Assembly (NCBI GenBank): GCA_963790085.1
Contig: CAWBNH010000001.1
Span: forward strand, 247,645 to 311,644
DNA: 64,000 nt
From: CAXMST01 sp963790085
GTDB taxonomy: Bacteria > Actinomycetota > Thermoleophilia > Solirubrobacterales > 70-9
Reading direction: 5' to 3'
Positions 10,782 through 19,437 of the stretch are shown here, piece by piece. Numbering within the stretch: the stretch's first letter is position 1; the number at the start of each line of letters is the position of its first letter. Made by a program: the position numbers and the translations under genes. A model generated the notes under the pieces. The model saw only the letters and a program-made list of their open reading frames with translations, was not told where the DNA came from and did no database searches.

Positions 10782-12008
10782 TCACCCGGTCGCCGCGGCC
10801 ATCGCCCGCTCGAGGTTCTCGTCGATCGAGGCGAGGAACTCCTGGGTCGTCTGCCACTCCTGCCCGCCGCCGACGAGCAGCGCCAGGTCCTTGGTCATCT
10901 TGCCGCTCTCGACGGTCTCGATGCAGACCCGCTCCAGCGTCTCGGCGAAGGTGGCGACCTCGGGGGAGCCGTCGAGCCGCGCCCTGGCGGCGAGGCCCCG
11001 CGTCCAGGCGAAGATCGAGGCGATCGGGTTGGTCGAGGTCGGATTGCCCTTCTGGTGCTCGCGGTAGTGGCGGGTGACGGTGCCGTGCGCCGCCTCGGCC
11101 TCGACCGTGTCGCCGTCGGGGGTCATCAGGACGCTGGTCATCAGCCCGAGCGAGCCGAAGCCCTGGGCGACCGTGTCCGACTGCACGTCGCCGTCGTAGT
11201 TCTTGCAGGCCCAGACGTAGCCCCCCTCCCACTTCAGCGCCGCGGCGACCATGTCGTCGATCAGCCGATGCTCGTAGGTGATGTCGGCGGCCTCGAAGGC
11301 GTCCTTGAACTCGGTCTCGTAGACCTCGGCGAAGATGTCCTTGAAGCGGCCGTCGTACTTCTTCAGGATCGTGTTCTTGGTCGACAGGTAGACCGGGTAG
11401 CCGCGGTCGAGCCCGTAGCGCATCGAGGCCCGGGCGAAGTCGCGGATCGAGGAGTCGAGGTTGTACATCGACAGCGCCACGCCGCCGCCGGGGAAGTCGT
11501 AGACCTCGAGCTCGACCGGCTCGGAGCCGTCCCTGGGCGTGTAGGTCATCGTCAGCGTTCCCTCGCCGGGCACCACGAGGTCGGTCGCCCGGTACTGGTC
11601 GCCGAAGGCGTGGCGGCCGATGATGATCGGCTCGGTCCAGCCCGGCACCAGGCGCGGGATGTTCGAGATCACGATCGGCTCGCGGAAGATGACGCCGCCG
11701 AGGATGTTGCGGATCGTCCCGTTCGGCGAGCGGTACATCTCGGTCAAGCCGAACTCCTCGACCCTGGCCTCGTCGGGCGTGATCGTCGCGCACTTGACGC
11801 CGACGCCATGCTCCTGGATCGCGTGGGCGGCGTCGACCGTGATCTGGTCGGAGGTCTCCTCCCGCTTCTGGATCGAGAGGTCGTAGTAGCGGAGGTCGAC
11901 GTCCAGGTAGGGCAGGATCAGCTGCTCCTTGATGAAGTGCCAGATGATCCGGGTCATCTCGTCGCCGTCGAGCTCGACGATCGGGTTCCGGACCTTGATC
12001 TTCTCCAT
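10782..12008 (-). CDS. icd: NADP-dependent isocitrate dehydrogenase
   Basis: 408 residues, matching the eukaryotic-like homodimeric NADP-IDH class (about 400-420). It oxidatively decarboxylates isocitrate to 2-oxoglutarate. Family signatures seen: VELDGDEMTRIIW near the N-terminus, SPNGTIRNILGGVIFREPI (substrate loop), VVPGEG, ACKNYDGDVQSD and the TSTNPIASIFAWTRG block. I place the start at the ATG 12006-12008 because it is preceded by GGGAGGAAG eight bases away and the fold begins at MEKIKVRNPIVE. The frame is open further upstream but without family similarity. Confidence 0.96.
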   Translation of the reverse strand: MEKIKVRNPIVELDGDEMTRIIWHFIKEQLILPYLDVDLRYYDLSIQKREETSDQITVDAAHAIQEHGVGVKCATITPDEARVEEFGLTEMYRSPNGTIRNILGGVIFREPIVISNIPRLVPGWTEPIIIGRHAFGDQYRATDLVVPGEGTLTMTYTPRDGSEPVELEVYDFPGGGVALSMYNLDSSIRDFARASMRYGLDRGYPVYLSTKNTILKKYDGRFKDIFAEVYETEFKDAFEAADITYEHRLIDDMVAAALKWEGGYVWACKNYDGDVQSDTVAQGFGSLGLMTSVLMTPDGDTVEAEAAHGTVTRHYREHQKGNPTSTNPIASIFAWTRGLAARARLDGSPEVATFAETLERVCIETVESGKMTKDLALLVGGGQEWQTTQEFLASIDENLERAMAAATG

Positions 12009-12084
12009 CTGAACGCTTCCTCCCGGGGCTTGGACGTGGGCGCCGCAGCCTATCGAGGGGCTGCGGCGTGGGATGATGTGCGGC

Positions 12085-13752
12085 ATGGCTACGATCGACC
12101 GCGTGAGCGGGGCCGGGCACGAGGTCAGCAATCAGGCGCTGCCGCTGGAGGACTACAACCCGTTCAGCAGCGACCGCGTGCTGCGCGAGGCGGTGAGCCG
12201 CGAGGGCGGCGACTTCGCGGTCGAGCGAATCGAGCGGGTCGGCGCCTCGGCGGGCAGCGCCGAGGCGATCCGCTGGGGGTTCGAGGCGGAGGAGCATCGG
12301 CCGACGCTGACGACCCACGACCGCTTCGGGAACCGGATCGACGAGGTTCGCTTCCACCCCGCATACCACGATCTGATGCGCCTCCATGTCTCGAACGGGA
12401 CGCACGCGTCGCCCTGGCGCGAGCCCGAGCCCGGATCGCACGTCTCCCGGGCGGCAGCGTTCATGTGTGTCAGCGCCGCCGACGCGGGCACCGGCTGCCC
12501 GGTCTCGATGACCTACTCGGCGATCCCGGCCCTGCGAACGCAGCCGGAGATCGCCGCCGAGTGGGAGCCCCGCTTCACCTCGCTCGAATACGACCCGCGG
12601 ATGATTCCCGCCGCGGAGAAGACCGGCGCGATGTGCGGGATGGCGATGACCGAGAAGCAGGGCGGCTCCGACGTCCGCGCCAACACCACCGCCGCGGTCC
12701 CGCTGAACGGCGGCGGCCCCGGGGCCGAGTACGAGCTCACCGGCCACAAGTGGTTCTGCTCGGCGCCGATGTGCGACGCGTTCCTGGTCCTCGCCCAGAC
12801 CGACGCGGGCCCCTCGTGCTTCTTCATGCCCCGCTTCACCCCCGACGGCGAGCGCAACCGCCTGCACCTGCAGCGCCTCAAGGACAAGCTCGGCAACCAC
12901 TCGAACGCCTCGAGCGAGGTCGAGTTCGACCGCGCCTGGGCACAGCTGCTGGGCGAGGAGGGGCGCGGCGTCGCGACGATCATCGAGATGGTCAACCACA
13001 CGCGGCTCGACTGCGTCCTCGGATCCACCGCCGGCATCCGCTTCGGCCTCGCACAGGCCATCTGGCACGCGATGCACCGCTCCGCCTTCGGCAAGCGGCT
13101 GATCGACCAACCGCTGATGCGCAACGTGCTCGCCGACCTCGCGGTCGAGTCGGAGGCGGCGACGATCTCCGCGATCTGGCTGGCCCGACAGTTCGACGAG
13201 GCCCACGCCGGCGAGCATGCCGCCGCCGCCCGCCGGCGGCTGGCGACGCCGGTGCTCAAGTACTGGATCTGCAAGCGGGCGCCGTCCCACGCCGTCGAGT
13301 GCCTCGAGTGCCTCGGCGGCAACGGCTACGTCGAGGAGTCCCCGATGCCGCGCCTGTTCCGCGAGAGCCCGCTGCAGTCGATCTGGGAGGGCTCCGGCAA
13401 CGTCCAGGCTCTCGACGTGCTGCGGGCGATGGTCAAGAGCCCCGATGCCGTCGAGGCGTTCTTCGCCGAGGTCGGCGCGGCTTCGGGCGAGGACCGGCGC
13501 CTGGACGCGTTCGCCGACGCGACCCGCCGGGAGCTGACCGAGCTGGAGGGGATCGAGGCGCGGGCGCGGCGCGTGGTCGAACGGATGGCGCTCGCGCTGC
13601 AGGCCTCGCTGCTGCTCCGGTTCGGTGATCAGGCGGTCGCCGACGCCTTCTGCGCCACCCGGCTCGACGGCGACTGGGGCTACGCCTTCGGCACCCTGCC
13701 GGCGGCAGCGGACCTGGGCGCGATCATCGACCGACACGCACCGGCCCGATGA
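12085..13752 (+). CDS. aidB: AidB-like acyl-CoA dehydrogenase
   Basis: About 555 residues, the length of the AidB subfamily of acyl-CoA dehydrogenases, which is larger than ordinary ACADs. Markers: NQALPLEDYNPF near the N-terminus, FAD-binding TEKQGGSDVRANTT, ECLGGNGYVEE and a long C-terminal helical domain. AidB proteins bind FAD and DNA in E. coli and are tied to alkylation damage. Here the overlap with an enoyl-CoA hydratase favours an acyl-CoA catabolic role, so the DNA-repair role is uncertain. In-frame ATGs exist at 12073, 12076 and 12085. I chose 12085, but none has a clear ribosome site. Confidence 0.88.
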   Translation: MATIDRVSGAGHEVSNQALPLEDYNPFSSDRVLREAVSREGGDFAVERIERVGASAGSAEAIRWGFEAEEHRPTLTTHDRFGNRIDEVRFHPAYHDLMRLHVSNGTHASPWREPEPGSHVSRAAAFMCVSAADAGTGCPVSMTYSAIPALRTQPEIAAEWEPRFTSLEYDPRMIPAAEKTGAMCGMAMTEKQGGSDVRANTTAAVPLNGGGPGAEYELTGHKWFCSAPMCDAFLVLAQTDAGPSCFFMPRFTPDGERNRLHLQRLKDKLGNHSNASSEVEFDRAWAQLLGEEGRGVATIIEMVNHTRLDCVLGSTAGIRFGLAQAIWHAMHRSAFGKRLIDQPLMRNVLADLAVESEAATISAIWLARQFDEAHAGEHAAAARRRLATPVLKYWICKRAPSHAVECLECLGGNGYVEESPMPRLFRESPLQSIWEGSGNVQALDVLRAMVKSPDAVEAFFAEVGAASGEDRRLDAFADATRRELTELEGIEARARRVVERMALALQASLLLRFGDQAVADAFCATRLDGDWGYAFGTLPAAADLGAIIDRHAPAR

Positions 13753-14549
13753 GCGATCGCGAACGCGTCCGCGTATCGACCTCGGACCACGTCGCGAACG
13801 TGGTCCTGGCCCGGCCGGACAGACACAACGGCCTCGACTACCGCATGTTCGACGCGCTCAACGACGCGATCGACGAGCTCAGCGACGATCCCTCGGTGCG
13901 GGCGGTCGTGCTCTCCGGCGAGGGGCGGAGCTTCTGCGCCGGGCTCGACTTCCAGAGCGTGCTCGCCGAGGGGCGCCCGATCGAGGACTCCTTTCTGCGC
14001 CGCGACGGGGAGATCGCCAACGACTTCCAGCGCGTCGCCTACGGCTGGCAGCAGCTCCCGGTACCGGTGATCGCTGCGGTCCAGGGCAACTGCCTCGGCG
14101 GCGGCTGTCAGATCGCCCTCGCGGCCGACATCCGCATCGCGGCGCCCGACCTGCGGCTCTCGGTCCTGGAGATCAAGTGGGGCCTGATCCCGGACATGGG
14201 CCTGACCCAGAGCCTGCCGCGGCTGGTCGGGATCGACGTCGCCAAGGAGCTCACCTTCAGCGGCCGGATCGTCGAAGCCGAGGAGGCGCTCGAGCTCGGC
14301 CTCGTCACCCGCCTCAGCGAGGAGCCGCTGACGGCGGCCGAGCAGCTCGCAGCCGAGATCGCGGAGCGCTCGCCGGACGCGATCCGACGCGACAAGCTGC
14401 TGTTCGAGCGGACCTGGAACGCGCCCGCGGCCGAGGCGCTCGCGCTCGAGGAGGAGCTCCAGCGCGAGCTGCTCGGCTCCCCGAACCAACTCGCCGCGGT
14501 CGAGGCCGCGATCGCCGGGCGCAGCGCCGAGTTCAGCGACCCGGCCTGA
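13749..14549 (+). CDS. Enoyl-CoA hydratase/isomerase family protein
   Basis: 266 residues, crotonase fold. Oxyanion-hole segments are visible (SGEGRSFCAGLDF and AVQGNCLGGGCQIALAADIR), and the region that normally carries catalytic Glu reads EIKWGLIPDMG. Likely reaction: hydration or isomerisation of enoyl-CoA in fatty acid breakdown. It overlaps the AidB-like gene by four bases (ATGA), implying a coupled two-gene operon. Exact substrate cannot be assigned from sequence. It is followed by a GC-rich hairpin at 14571-14594 that may end the transcript. Confidence 0.9.
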   Translation: MSDRERVRVSTSDHVANVVLARPDRHNGLDYRMFDALNDAIDELSDDPSVRAVVLSGEGRSFCAGLDFQSVLAEGRPIEDSFLRRDGEIANDFQRVAYGWQQLPVPVIAAVQGNCLGGGCQIALAADIRIAAPDLRLSVLEIKWGLIPDMGLTQSLPRLVGIDVAKELTFSGRIVEAEEALELGLVTRLSEEPLTAAEQLAAEIAERSPDAIRRDKLLFERTWNAPAAEALALEEELQRELLGSPNQLAAVEAAIAGRSAEFSDPA

Positions 14550-14570
14550 CCCACCTGGGCGGTGGCGTGG

Positions 14571-14594
14571 CGGCCGGGGCGATCGGCCCGGCCG
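14571..14594 (+). terminator. GC-rich hairpin after enoyl-CoA hydratase gene
   Basis: CGGCCGGG and CCCGGCCG form a perfect 8-bp stem around an eight-base loop, 22 bases after the stop. There is no U-tract, so it would be a non-canonical terminator of the sort common in GC-rich actinobacteria. Confidence 0.4.
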
Positions 14595-14652
14595 TGCAAG
14601 GCCGGGCACGGCTTCAGGCCCGCCCCTGCACCGCTCTAGAATCGAGGCCGAG

Positions 14653-15852
14653 ATGCCACGCCGGGGCAACTACACGCTGTTTCACGTCCGCGGGATCCCG
14701 ATCGGGGTGGACTGGACCTGGTTCGCGGTCCTGTTTCTGATCATCTGGCTGCTCTCGGGCTTCTACCGGAGCCTGCTGGGGGCGAGCGACGATTCGTTCC
14801 AGCCCTACGCGCTGGCCGTGATCAGCGCCCTGCTGTTCTTCGGCTCGATCCTCCTGCACGAGCTCGGCCACGCGTGGGTCGCGCTCCGCAACGGGATCGG
14901 GATCAGCCACATCACCCTCTGGATGTTCGGGGGGATCGCGGCGCTGGAGCGGGACTCGAAGAACGCCGGCGAGGAGTTCCGGGTCGCGATCGCCGGGCCC
15001 GCGGCGACCCTGGTGATCACGCTCGCGTGCCTGGCGGTGGGCAGCGCGATCGAGGGAGCCTCGTTCTGGGAGGCGGCCTCGTTCAACGAGTCCGCGGGGG
15101 TCAGCGGTGCCGGCGCCGTGCTCGCCTGGCTCGCCAACGTCAACGCCCTGATCCTGCTCTTCAACCTGCTCCCCGCTTTCCCACTCGACGGCGGGCGAGT
15201 CGCCCGCGCGATCGCCTGGCGCGTGACCGGCGACCGCGGTCGCGCGACCGCATTCGCCGCCCGCCTCGGCCAGGGGTTCTCCTTCCTGTTCATCGGCGGC
15301 GGCGTGCTGCTGATGCTGACGACGCCCTACTTCATCTCCGGCCTCTGGCTCGCGGTGATCGGCTGGATGCTCGGGCAGTCCGCCCGCGCGACGGTGGTCC
15401 GCAACGAGCTCGACCAGCGGATCGGCGACGTCTCGGTGGCCGACGTGATGGACGCCGAGCCGGTCGCGATCCCCGGCGACGCGAGCGTCGAGATCGCGCT
15501 CGACGAGTACTTCCTCCGCTACCAGTGGCCGTGGTTCCCGGTGGTCGATGCTGGCCGCCGGTTCGTCGGCTTGGTCAATCGCGGCGCCGCCGATGCCGTG
15601 CCCGAGCTGAGTCGCGCTTCGCAGCCGGTCTCGGAGCTGCTCGACGCGGCCTCCGACGCCGCCGAGCAGCGGGTCCGGGACGACGCTCCGCTCGAGAGCC
15701 TGCTCGGGAACGCCGAGCTGCGTCGGCTCGGGGCACTTGCCGCGGTCGATGCCGAGGGACGCCTATCGGGGGTGATCACGCTCGAGCAGGTCGGCCGCGC
15801 GCTCCGCGATGCGGTCGGCGGCGAGCACCCGGACGGCAGCCTCTCGGGCTGA
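14653..15852 (+). CDS. Site-2 protease family (M50) metallopeptidase with CBS domains
   Basis: 399 residues. An N-terminal multi-pass membrane domain carries the zinc motif HELGH (69-73) and the second M50 motif NLLPAFPLDGGR (third zinc ligand Asp). A pair of CBS modules follows (about 255-385). This matches the Rv2869c-unrelated, SpoIVFB-like group 3 site-2 proteases that cleave substrates within the membrane, with CBS domains probably sensing adenine nucleotides. Its target is unknown. A TAGAAT -10-like box (14637-14642) is ten bases before the ATG. The following gene, sdhC, has its own TAGAATCGAG copy, so they are probably separate transcripts. Confidence 0.92.
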   Translation: MPRRGNYTLFHVRGIPIGVDWTWFAVLFLIIWLLSGFYRSLLGASDDSFQPYALAVISALLFFGSILLHELGHAWVALRNGIGISHITLWMFGGIAALERDSKNAGEEFRVAIAGPAATLVITLACLAVGSAIEGASFWEAASFNESAGVSGAGAVLAWLANVNALILLFNLLPAFPLDGGRVARAIAWRVTGDRGRATAFAARLGQGFSFLFIGGGVLLMLTTPYFISGLWLAVIGWMLGQSARATVVRNELDQRIGDVSVADVMDAEPVAIPGDASVEIALDEYFLRYQWPWFPVVDAGRRFVGLVNRGAADAVPELSRASQPVSELLDAASDAAEQRVRDDAPLESLLGNAELRRLGALAAVDAEGRLSGVITLEQVGRALRDAVGGEHPDGSLSG

Positions 15853-15907
15853 GCCCAGGGAGCCTGAGGGCGCGGCGCCCGGCGGGGAATAGAATCGAGC
15901 CGCGTCG

Positions 15908-16732
15908 ATGCCGAACAACGCCACACCCAGCGGCTCCAGTTCCCAGGCACCGAGCCTCGCGAAGGCCGAGGGCACCGGCCGGCAGCCACGGCTCCGCTGG
16001 CTGACCGAGGTCTGGCGCTCGACGGTCGGCAAGAAGCTGATCGTCGGCGTCACCGGCGTGATCCTCGCCGCCTACGTGATCCTGCACATGCTCGGCAACC
16101 TGAAGACCCTGCAGGGCAACGGCGGCGACTCGGCGGCGGCGATCGACACCTACGCGGAGTGGCTGCGGACCTTCGGCGAGCCGCTGATCCCGCGCGACGG
16201 AGTCCTCTGGGCGGTCCGGGTGGTGCTGCTCACCGCCCTGGTCGTCCACGTCGTCGGCGTCTCCCAGTTGATCGCGCGCAATCGGATGGCCCGGCCCGAG
16301 GGCCACCGCAGCGCGAAGCGCATCCAGCGCTCGATCGCCTCGCGGACGATGGCGTATAGCGGCTTCTTCCTGCTCGCCTTCATCGTCTTTCACGTCCTTC
16401 AGTTCACGACGCGGACGATCGAGCCGACGCCGCTCGCAGCGGGCACCGTCTACGCCAATCTCTACGGCGCCTTCCAGGAGTGGTGGCTGGTCGTGATCTA
16501 CGTGGCGGCCGTGGTCGTGCTCGGCTTCCATCTGCTGCACGCGCTGTGGAGCGTGCTGCAGACCCACGGCTTCGACAAGCCGAACCGCAACCCGAGCTTT
16601 CGTCGCGGGGCGACGGCCACGGCGGTGCTGATCACCCTCGGCTTCGCCGCGATCCCGATCGCGATCATCACCGGGGCGCTGCCCGAGCCCGACTCCGCCT
16701 CCGAGCCGGTGCAGGAGGTCCTCGTCCCATGA
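15908..16732 (+). CDS. sdhC: Succinate dehydrogenase/fumarate reductase cytochrome b558 subunit
   Basis: 274 residues. A polar N-terminus of about 40 residues is followed by five hydrophobic helices with conserved histidines (YVILHMLGNL, VVHVVGVSQ, IVFHVLQF, FHLLHALW) expected to ligate two b-type hemes. This is the single membrane anchor of class-B succinate:quinone oxidoreductases such as those of Bacillus and mycobacterial Sdh1. It anchors the flavoprotein and iron-sulfur subunits and reduces quinone. It overlaps the next gene by ATGA. A TAGAAT box at 15890-15895 lies 12 bases upstream of the ATG. Confidence 0.93.
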   Translation: MPNNATPSGSSSQAPSLAKAEGTGRQPRLRWLTEVWRSTVGKKLIVGVTGVILAAYVILHMLGNLKTLQGNGGDSAAAIDTYAEWLRTFGEPLIPRDGVLWAVRVVLLTALVVHVVGVSQLIARNRMARPEGHRSAKRIQRSIASRTMAYSGFFLLAFIVFHVLQFTTRTIEPTPLAAGTVYANLYGAFQEWWLVVIYVAAVVVLGFHLLHALWSVLQTHGFDKPNRNPSFRRGATATAVLITLGFAAIPIAIITGALPEPDSASEPVQEVLVP

Positions 16733-18645
16733 GCCTCGCCCTCGACCCGAAGATCCCCCCGGGCCCGATCGACGAGAAGTGGCGGAACTGGCTCGACGGC
16801 CACCGACTCGTCGGGCCCCGCAACCGGGCCGACTACAACGTGATCGTGGTCGGCACCGGCCTCGCCGGTGCGAGCGCGTCCTCGACGCTCGCCGCGATGG
16901 GCTACCAGGTGCAGTGCTTCTGCTACCAGGACTCGGCCCGGCGGGCGCACTCGATCGCGGCCCAGGGTGGGATCAACGCGACCAAGGACTACGCGAACGA
17001 GGGCGACTCGATCCACCGCCTGTTCGTCGACACGATCAAGGGCGGCGACTTCCGCGCCCGCGAGGCCAACGTCTGGCGACTGGCCGAGCTCTCGACCCAG
17101 ATCATCGACCAGGCGGTCGCGCAGGGCGTGCCGTTCAACCGCGAGTACGGCGGCCTGCTGGCGACCCGCAGCTTTGGCGGGGTGCTGGTCGAGCGCACCT
17201 TCTACTGCCGCGGCCAGACCGGCCAGCAGCTGCTGCTCGGCGCCTACCAATCGCTGCAGAGGCAGGTCTCCGAGGGGCAGGCGCGGGTCAACTCCCGGCA
17301 CGAGATGCTCGACCTGGTGATCGTCGACGGCCGCGCCCGCGGCATCATCGCCCGCGACCTGGTCACCGGGGAGCTGACCGCGCACGCGGCCGACGCGGTC
17401 GTGCTCGCCACCGGCGGCTACTGCAACGTCTACTACCTGTCGACGAACGCGATGGGCTGCAACGTGACGGCGACCTGGCGCGCCTACAAGCGCGGCGCCG
17501 GGTTCGCGAACCCCTGCTTCACCCAGATCCATCCGACCTGCATCCCGCAGTCCGGCGACTACCAATCGAAGCTCACCCTGATGAGCGAGTCGCTGCGCAA
17601 CGACGGCCGGATCTGGGTGCCGCGCGACCCCGATGAATCACGTGAGCCGTCCGCGATCCCCGAGGCCGACCGCTACTACTACCTCGAGGAGCGCTACCCG
17701 CGTTTCGGCAACCTCGTCCCGCGTGACGTCGCATCGCGGGCCGCGCAGATCGTCTGCGACGACGGGCTCGGAGTCGGTCCGACCGGCCGCGGCGTCTACC
17801 TCGACTTCCGCGACGCGATCCGCGACAGGGGCGAGGCGACGATCGCCGGGCGCTACGGGAACCTGTTCGAGATGTACGAGCGGATCACTGGGGAGTCCCC
17901 CTGGGAGACGCCGATGAGGATCTACCCGGCCCCGCACTACGCGATGGGCGGCCTCTGGGTCGACTACACGCTGCAGACGACGATCCCCGGGCTGTTCGCG
18001 ATCGGGGAGGCGAACTTCAGCGACCACGGGGCCAACCGGCTCGGGGCGAGCGCGATGATGCAGGCCCTCGCCGACGGCTACTTCATCCTCCCGCACTGCG
18101 TCACCGACTACCTGGCCGGCGTCGATGACTCGGTCGATCCCGGGAGCCCCGAGTTCACCGAGATGCGCGAGCGCTGCGACTCCCGCCTCGAGGGTCTGCT
18201 CGACGTCGGCGGCAGCACCCCGGCGACCGTCTTCCATCGCCGCCTCGGCGAGGTGATGCTGGACCGCTGCGGGATCACGCGCGACGCCGAGGGCCTGAAC
18301 AGCGCGATTGGGGAGATCCGCGAGATCCGCGAGGACTTCTGGAGCGACCTGCGGGTCGACGGCTCCGCGGCCGACCTCAACCAGAGCCTCGAGTACGCGG
18401 GGCGGGTTGCCGACTTCCTCGAGTTCGCCGAGCTGATGTGCGTCGACGCGGTCGAGCGCGACGAGTCCTGCGGATGTCATCTGCGGGAGGAGCACCAGAG
18501 CGAGGAGGGCGAGGCGGTCCGCGACGACGCCGGCTTCGCTCACGCCCAGATCTGGGAGTACCAGGGCCCCGACTCGGACCCGAGCCTGCATCACGAGCGC
18601 TTCGATTTCGAGGTGGTCGAACCGACGACCAGGAGCTACAAGTGA
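16729..18645 (+). CDS. sdhA: Succinate dehydrogenase/fumarate reductase flavoprotein subunit (class B type)
   Basis: 638 residues, as in the Sdh1/FrdA type. FAD-binding VVGTGLAGASAS near residues 40-51 is followed by the covalent FAD histidine in RRAHSIAAQGG (His74). Also visible are substrate-site motifs HPTCIPQSG and the capping-domain residues near the C-terminal GANRLGASAMMQ. Oxidises succinate to fumarate, or the reverse. I start at ATG 16729, which overlaps the sdhC stop; the open frame upstream is shadow of sdhC. The iron-sulfur gene follows with a GTGA overlap, giving a tight C-A-B operon. Confidence 0.95.
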   Translation: MSLALDPKIPPGPIDEKWRNWLDGHRLVGPRNRADYNVIVVGTGLAGASASSTLAAMGYQVQCFCYQDSARRAHSIAAQGGINATKDYANEGDSIHRLFVDTIKGGDFRAREANVWRLAELSTQIIDQAVAQGVPFNREYGGLLATRSFGGVLVERTFYCRGQTGQQLLLGAYQSLQRQVSEGQARVNSRHEMLDLVIVDGRARGIIARDLVTGELTAHAADAVVLATGGYCNVYYLSTNAMGCNVTATWRAYKRGAGFANPCFTQIHPTCIPQSGDYQSKLTLMSESLRNDGRIWVPRDPDESREPSAIPEADRYYYLEERYPRFGNLVPRDVASRAAQIVCDDGLGVGPTGRGVYLDFRDAIRDRGEATIAGRYGNLFEMYERITGESPWETPMRIYPAPHYAMGGLWVDYTLQTTIPGLFAIGEANFSDHGANRLGASAMMQALADGYFILPHCVTDYLAGVDDSVDPGSPEFTEMRERCDSRLEGLLDVGGSTPATVFHRRLGEVMLDRCGITRDAEGLNSAIGEIREIREDFWSDLRVDGSAADLNQSLEYAGRVADFLEFAELMCVDAVERDESCGCHLREEHQSEEGEAVRDDAGFAHAQIWEYQGPDSDPSLHHERFDFEVVEPTTRSYK

Positions 18646-19415
18646 ACTTCACCCTGAGGATCTGGCGGCAGGAGACCGATGCTGACGACGGCGGCTTCGA
18701 GCGGCACGAGGTCGAGGGCATCGATCCCGAGGCCTCGTTCCTCGAGATGCTCGACATCCTCAACGAGCGCATCATCAGCTCCGGCGGGCGGGCGATCGCC
18801 TTCGACTCGGACTGCCGCGAGGGGATCTGCGGAAGCTGCTCGCTGCTGATCGACGGATACCCGCAGGGTCCCGGCCAGGTGACCGCCTGCCAGGTCCGCA
18901 TGCGCGACTTCAGCGACGGCCAGGAGATCACGGTCGAGCCGTTCCGCAACTCGGCCTTCCCCGTGCTGCGCGACCTGGTCGTCGACCGCAGCCCCTTCGA
19001 CCGGATCATCCAGGCCGGCGGCTACATCTCGGTGACCTCGGGGCCGAAGCCCGAGCCGAACTCGCATCCGATCCACCCCGAGGTCCAGCAGCACGCGATG
19101 GACGCGGCGATCTGCATCGGCTGCGGCGCCTGTGTCGCCGCCTGCCCGAACGGCTCGGCGATGCTGTTCACCGGGGCGAAGGTCGCTCACCTGAACTCGC
19201 TCCCCCAGGGCGAGCCCGAGCACCTGCATCGCGTCCGCAGCATGATCCGCCAGCACGACGCCGAGGGCTTCGGCGGCTGCACCAACCACGGCGAGTGTCA
19301 GGCGGCCTGCCCGCAGGAGATCTCGATCAAGGTGATCGGTGAGATGAACGCCGACTACCGGCACGCGATGCTCGAGAAGCTCCGCGCCCGCGGCGGCGCG
19401 ATCGAGCCGATGTAG
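18642..19415 (+). CDS. sdhB: Succinate dehydrogenase/fumarate reductase iron-sulfur subunit (class B type)
   Basis: 257 residues with three classical clusters. The [2Fe-2S] site is Cys58, 63, 66 and 83 (CREGICGSC, then TACQV). The [4Fe-4S] site is CIGCGACVAACP. The [3Fe-4S] site is CTNHGECQAACP, in which the second position of the usual CxxC is not Cys. This is the standard SdhB pattern that passes electrons from FAD to the quinone site. The start is GTG at 18642, overlapping the flavoprotein stop and preceded by AGGAGC. Contrast with the second SdhB at 23045, which has an additional cysteine in its last cluster. Confidence 0.95.
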   Translation: MNFTLRIWRQETDADDGGFERHEVEGIDPEASFLEMLDILNERIISSGGRAIAFDSDCREGICGSCSLLIDGYPQGPGQVTACQVRMRDFSDGQEITVEPFRNSAFPVLRDLVVDRSPFDRIIQAGGYISVTSGPKPEPNSHPIHPEVQQHAMDAAICIGCGACVAACPNGSAMLFTGAKVAHLNSLPQGEPEHLHRVRSMIRQHDAEGFGGCTNHGECQAACPQEISIKVIGEMNADYRHAMLEKLRARGGAIEPM

Positions 19416-19437
19416 GCTTCCGGCCGCGGGATCGGCC

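Noticed and set aside
10758..13737. Two open frames of more than 950 codons across mdh, icd and the AidB-like gene
   Set aside because: They run antisense to or out of frame with three well-supported genes and switch character at each gene boundary; GC-rich shadow frames.
15853..15889. GGGCGC-G-GCGCCC hairpin before sdhC
   Set aside because: The loop is a single base and could not form a normal terminator; probably GC-rich coincidence.
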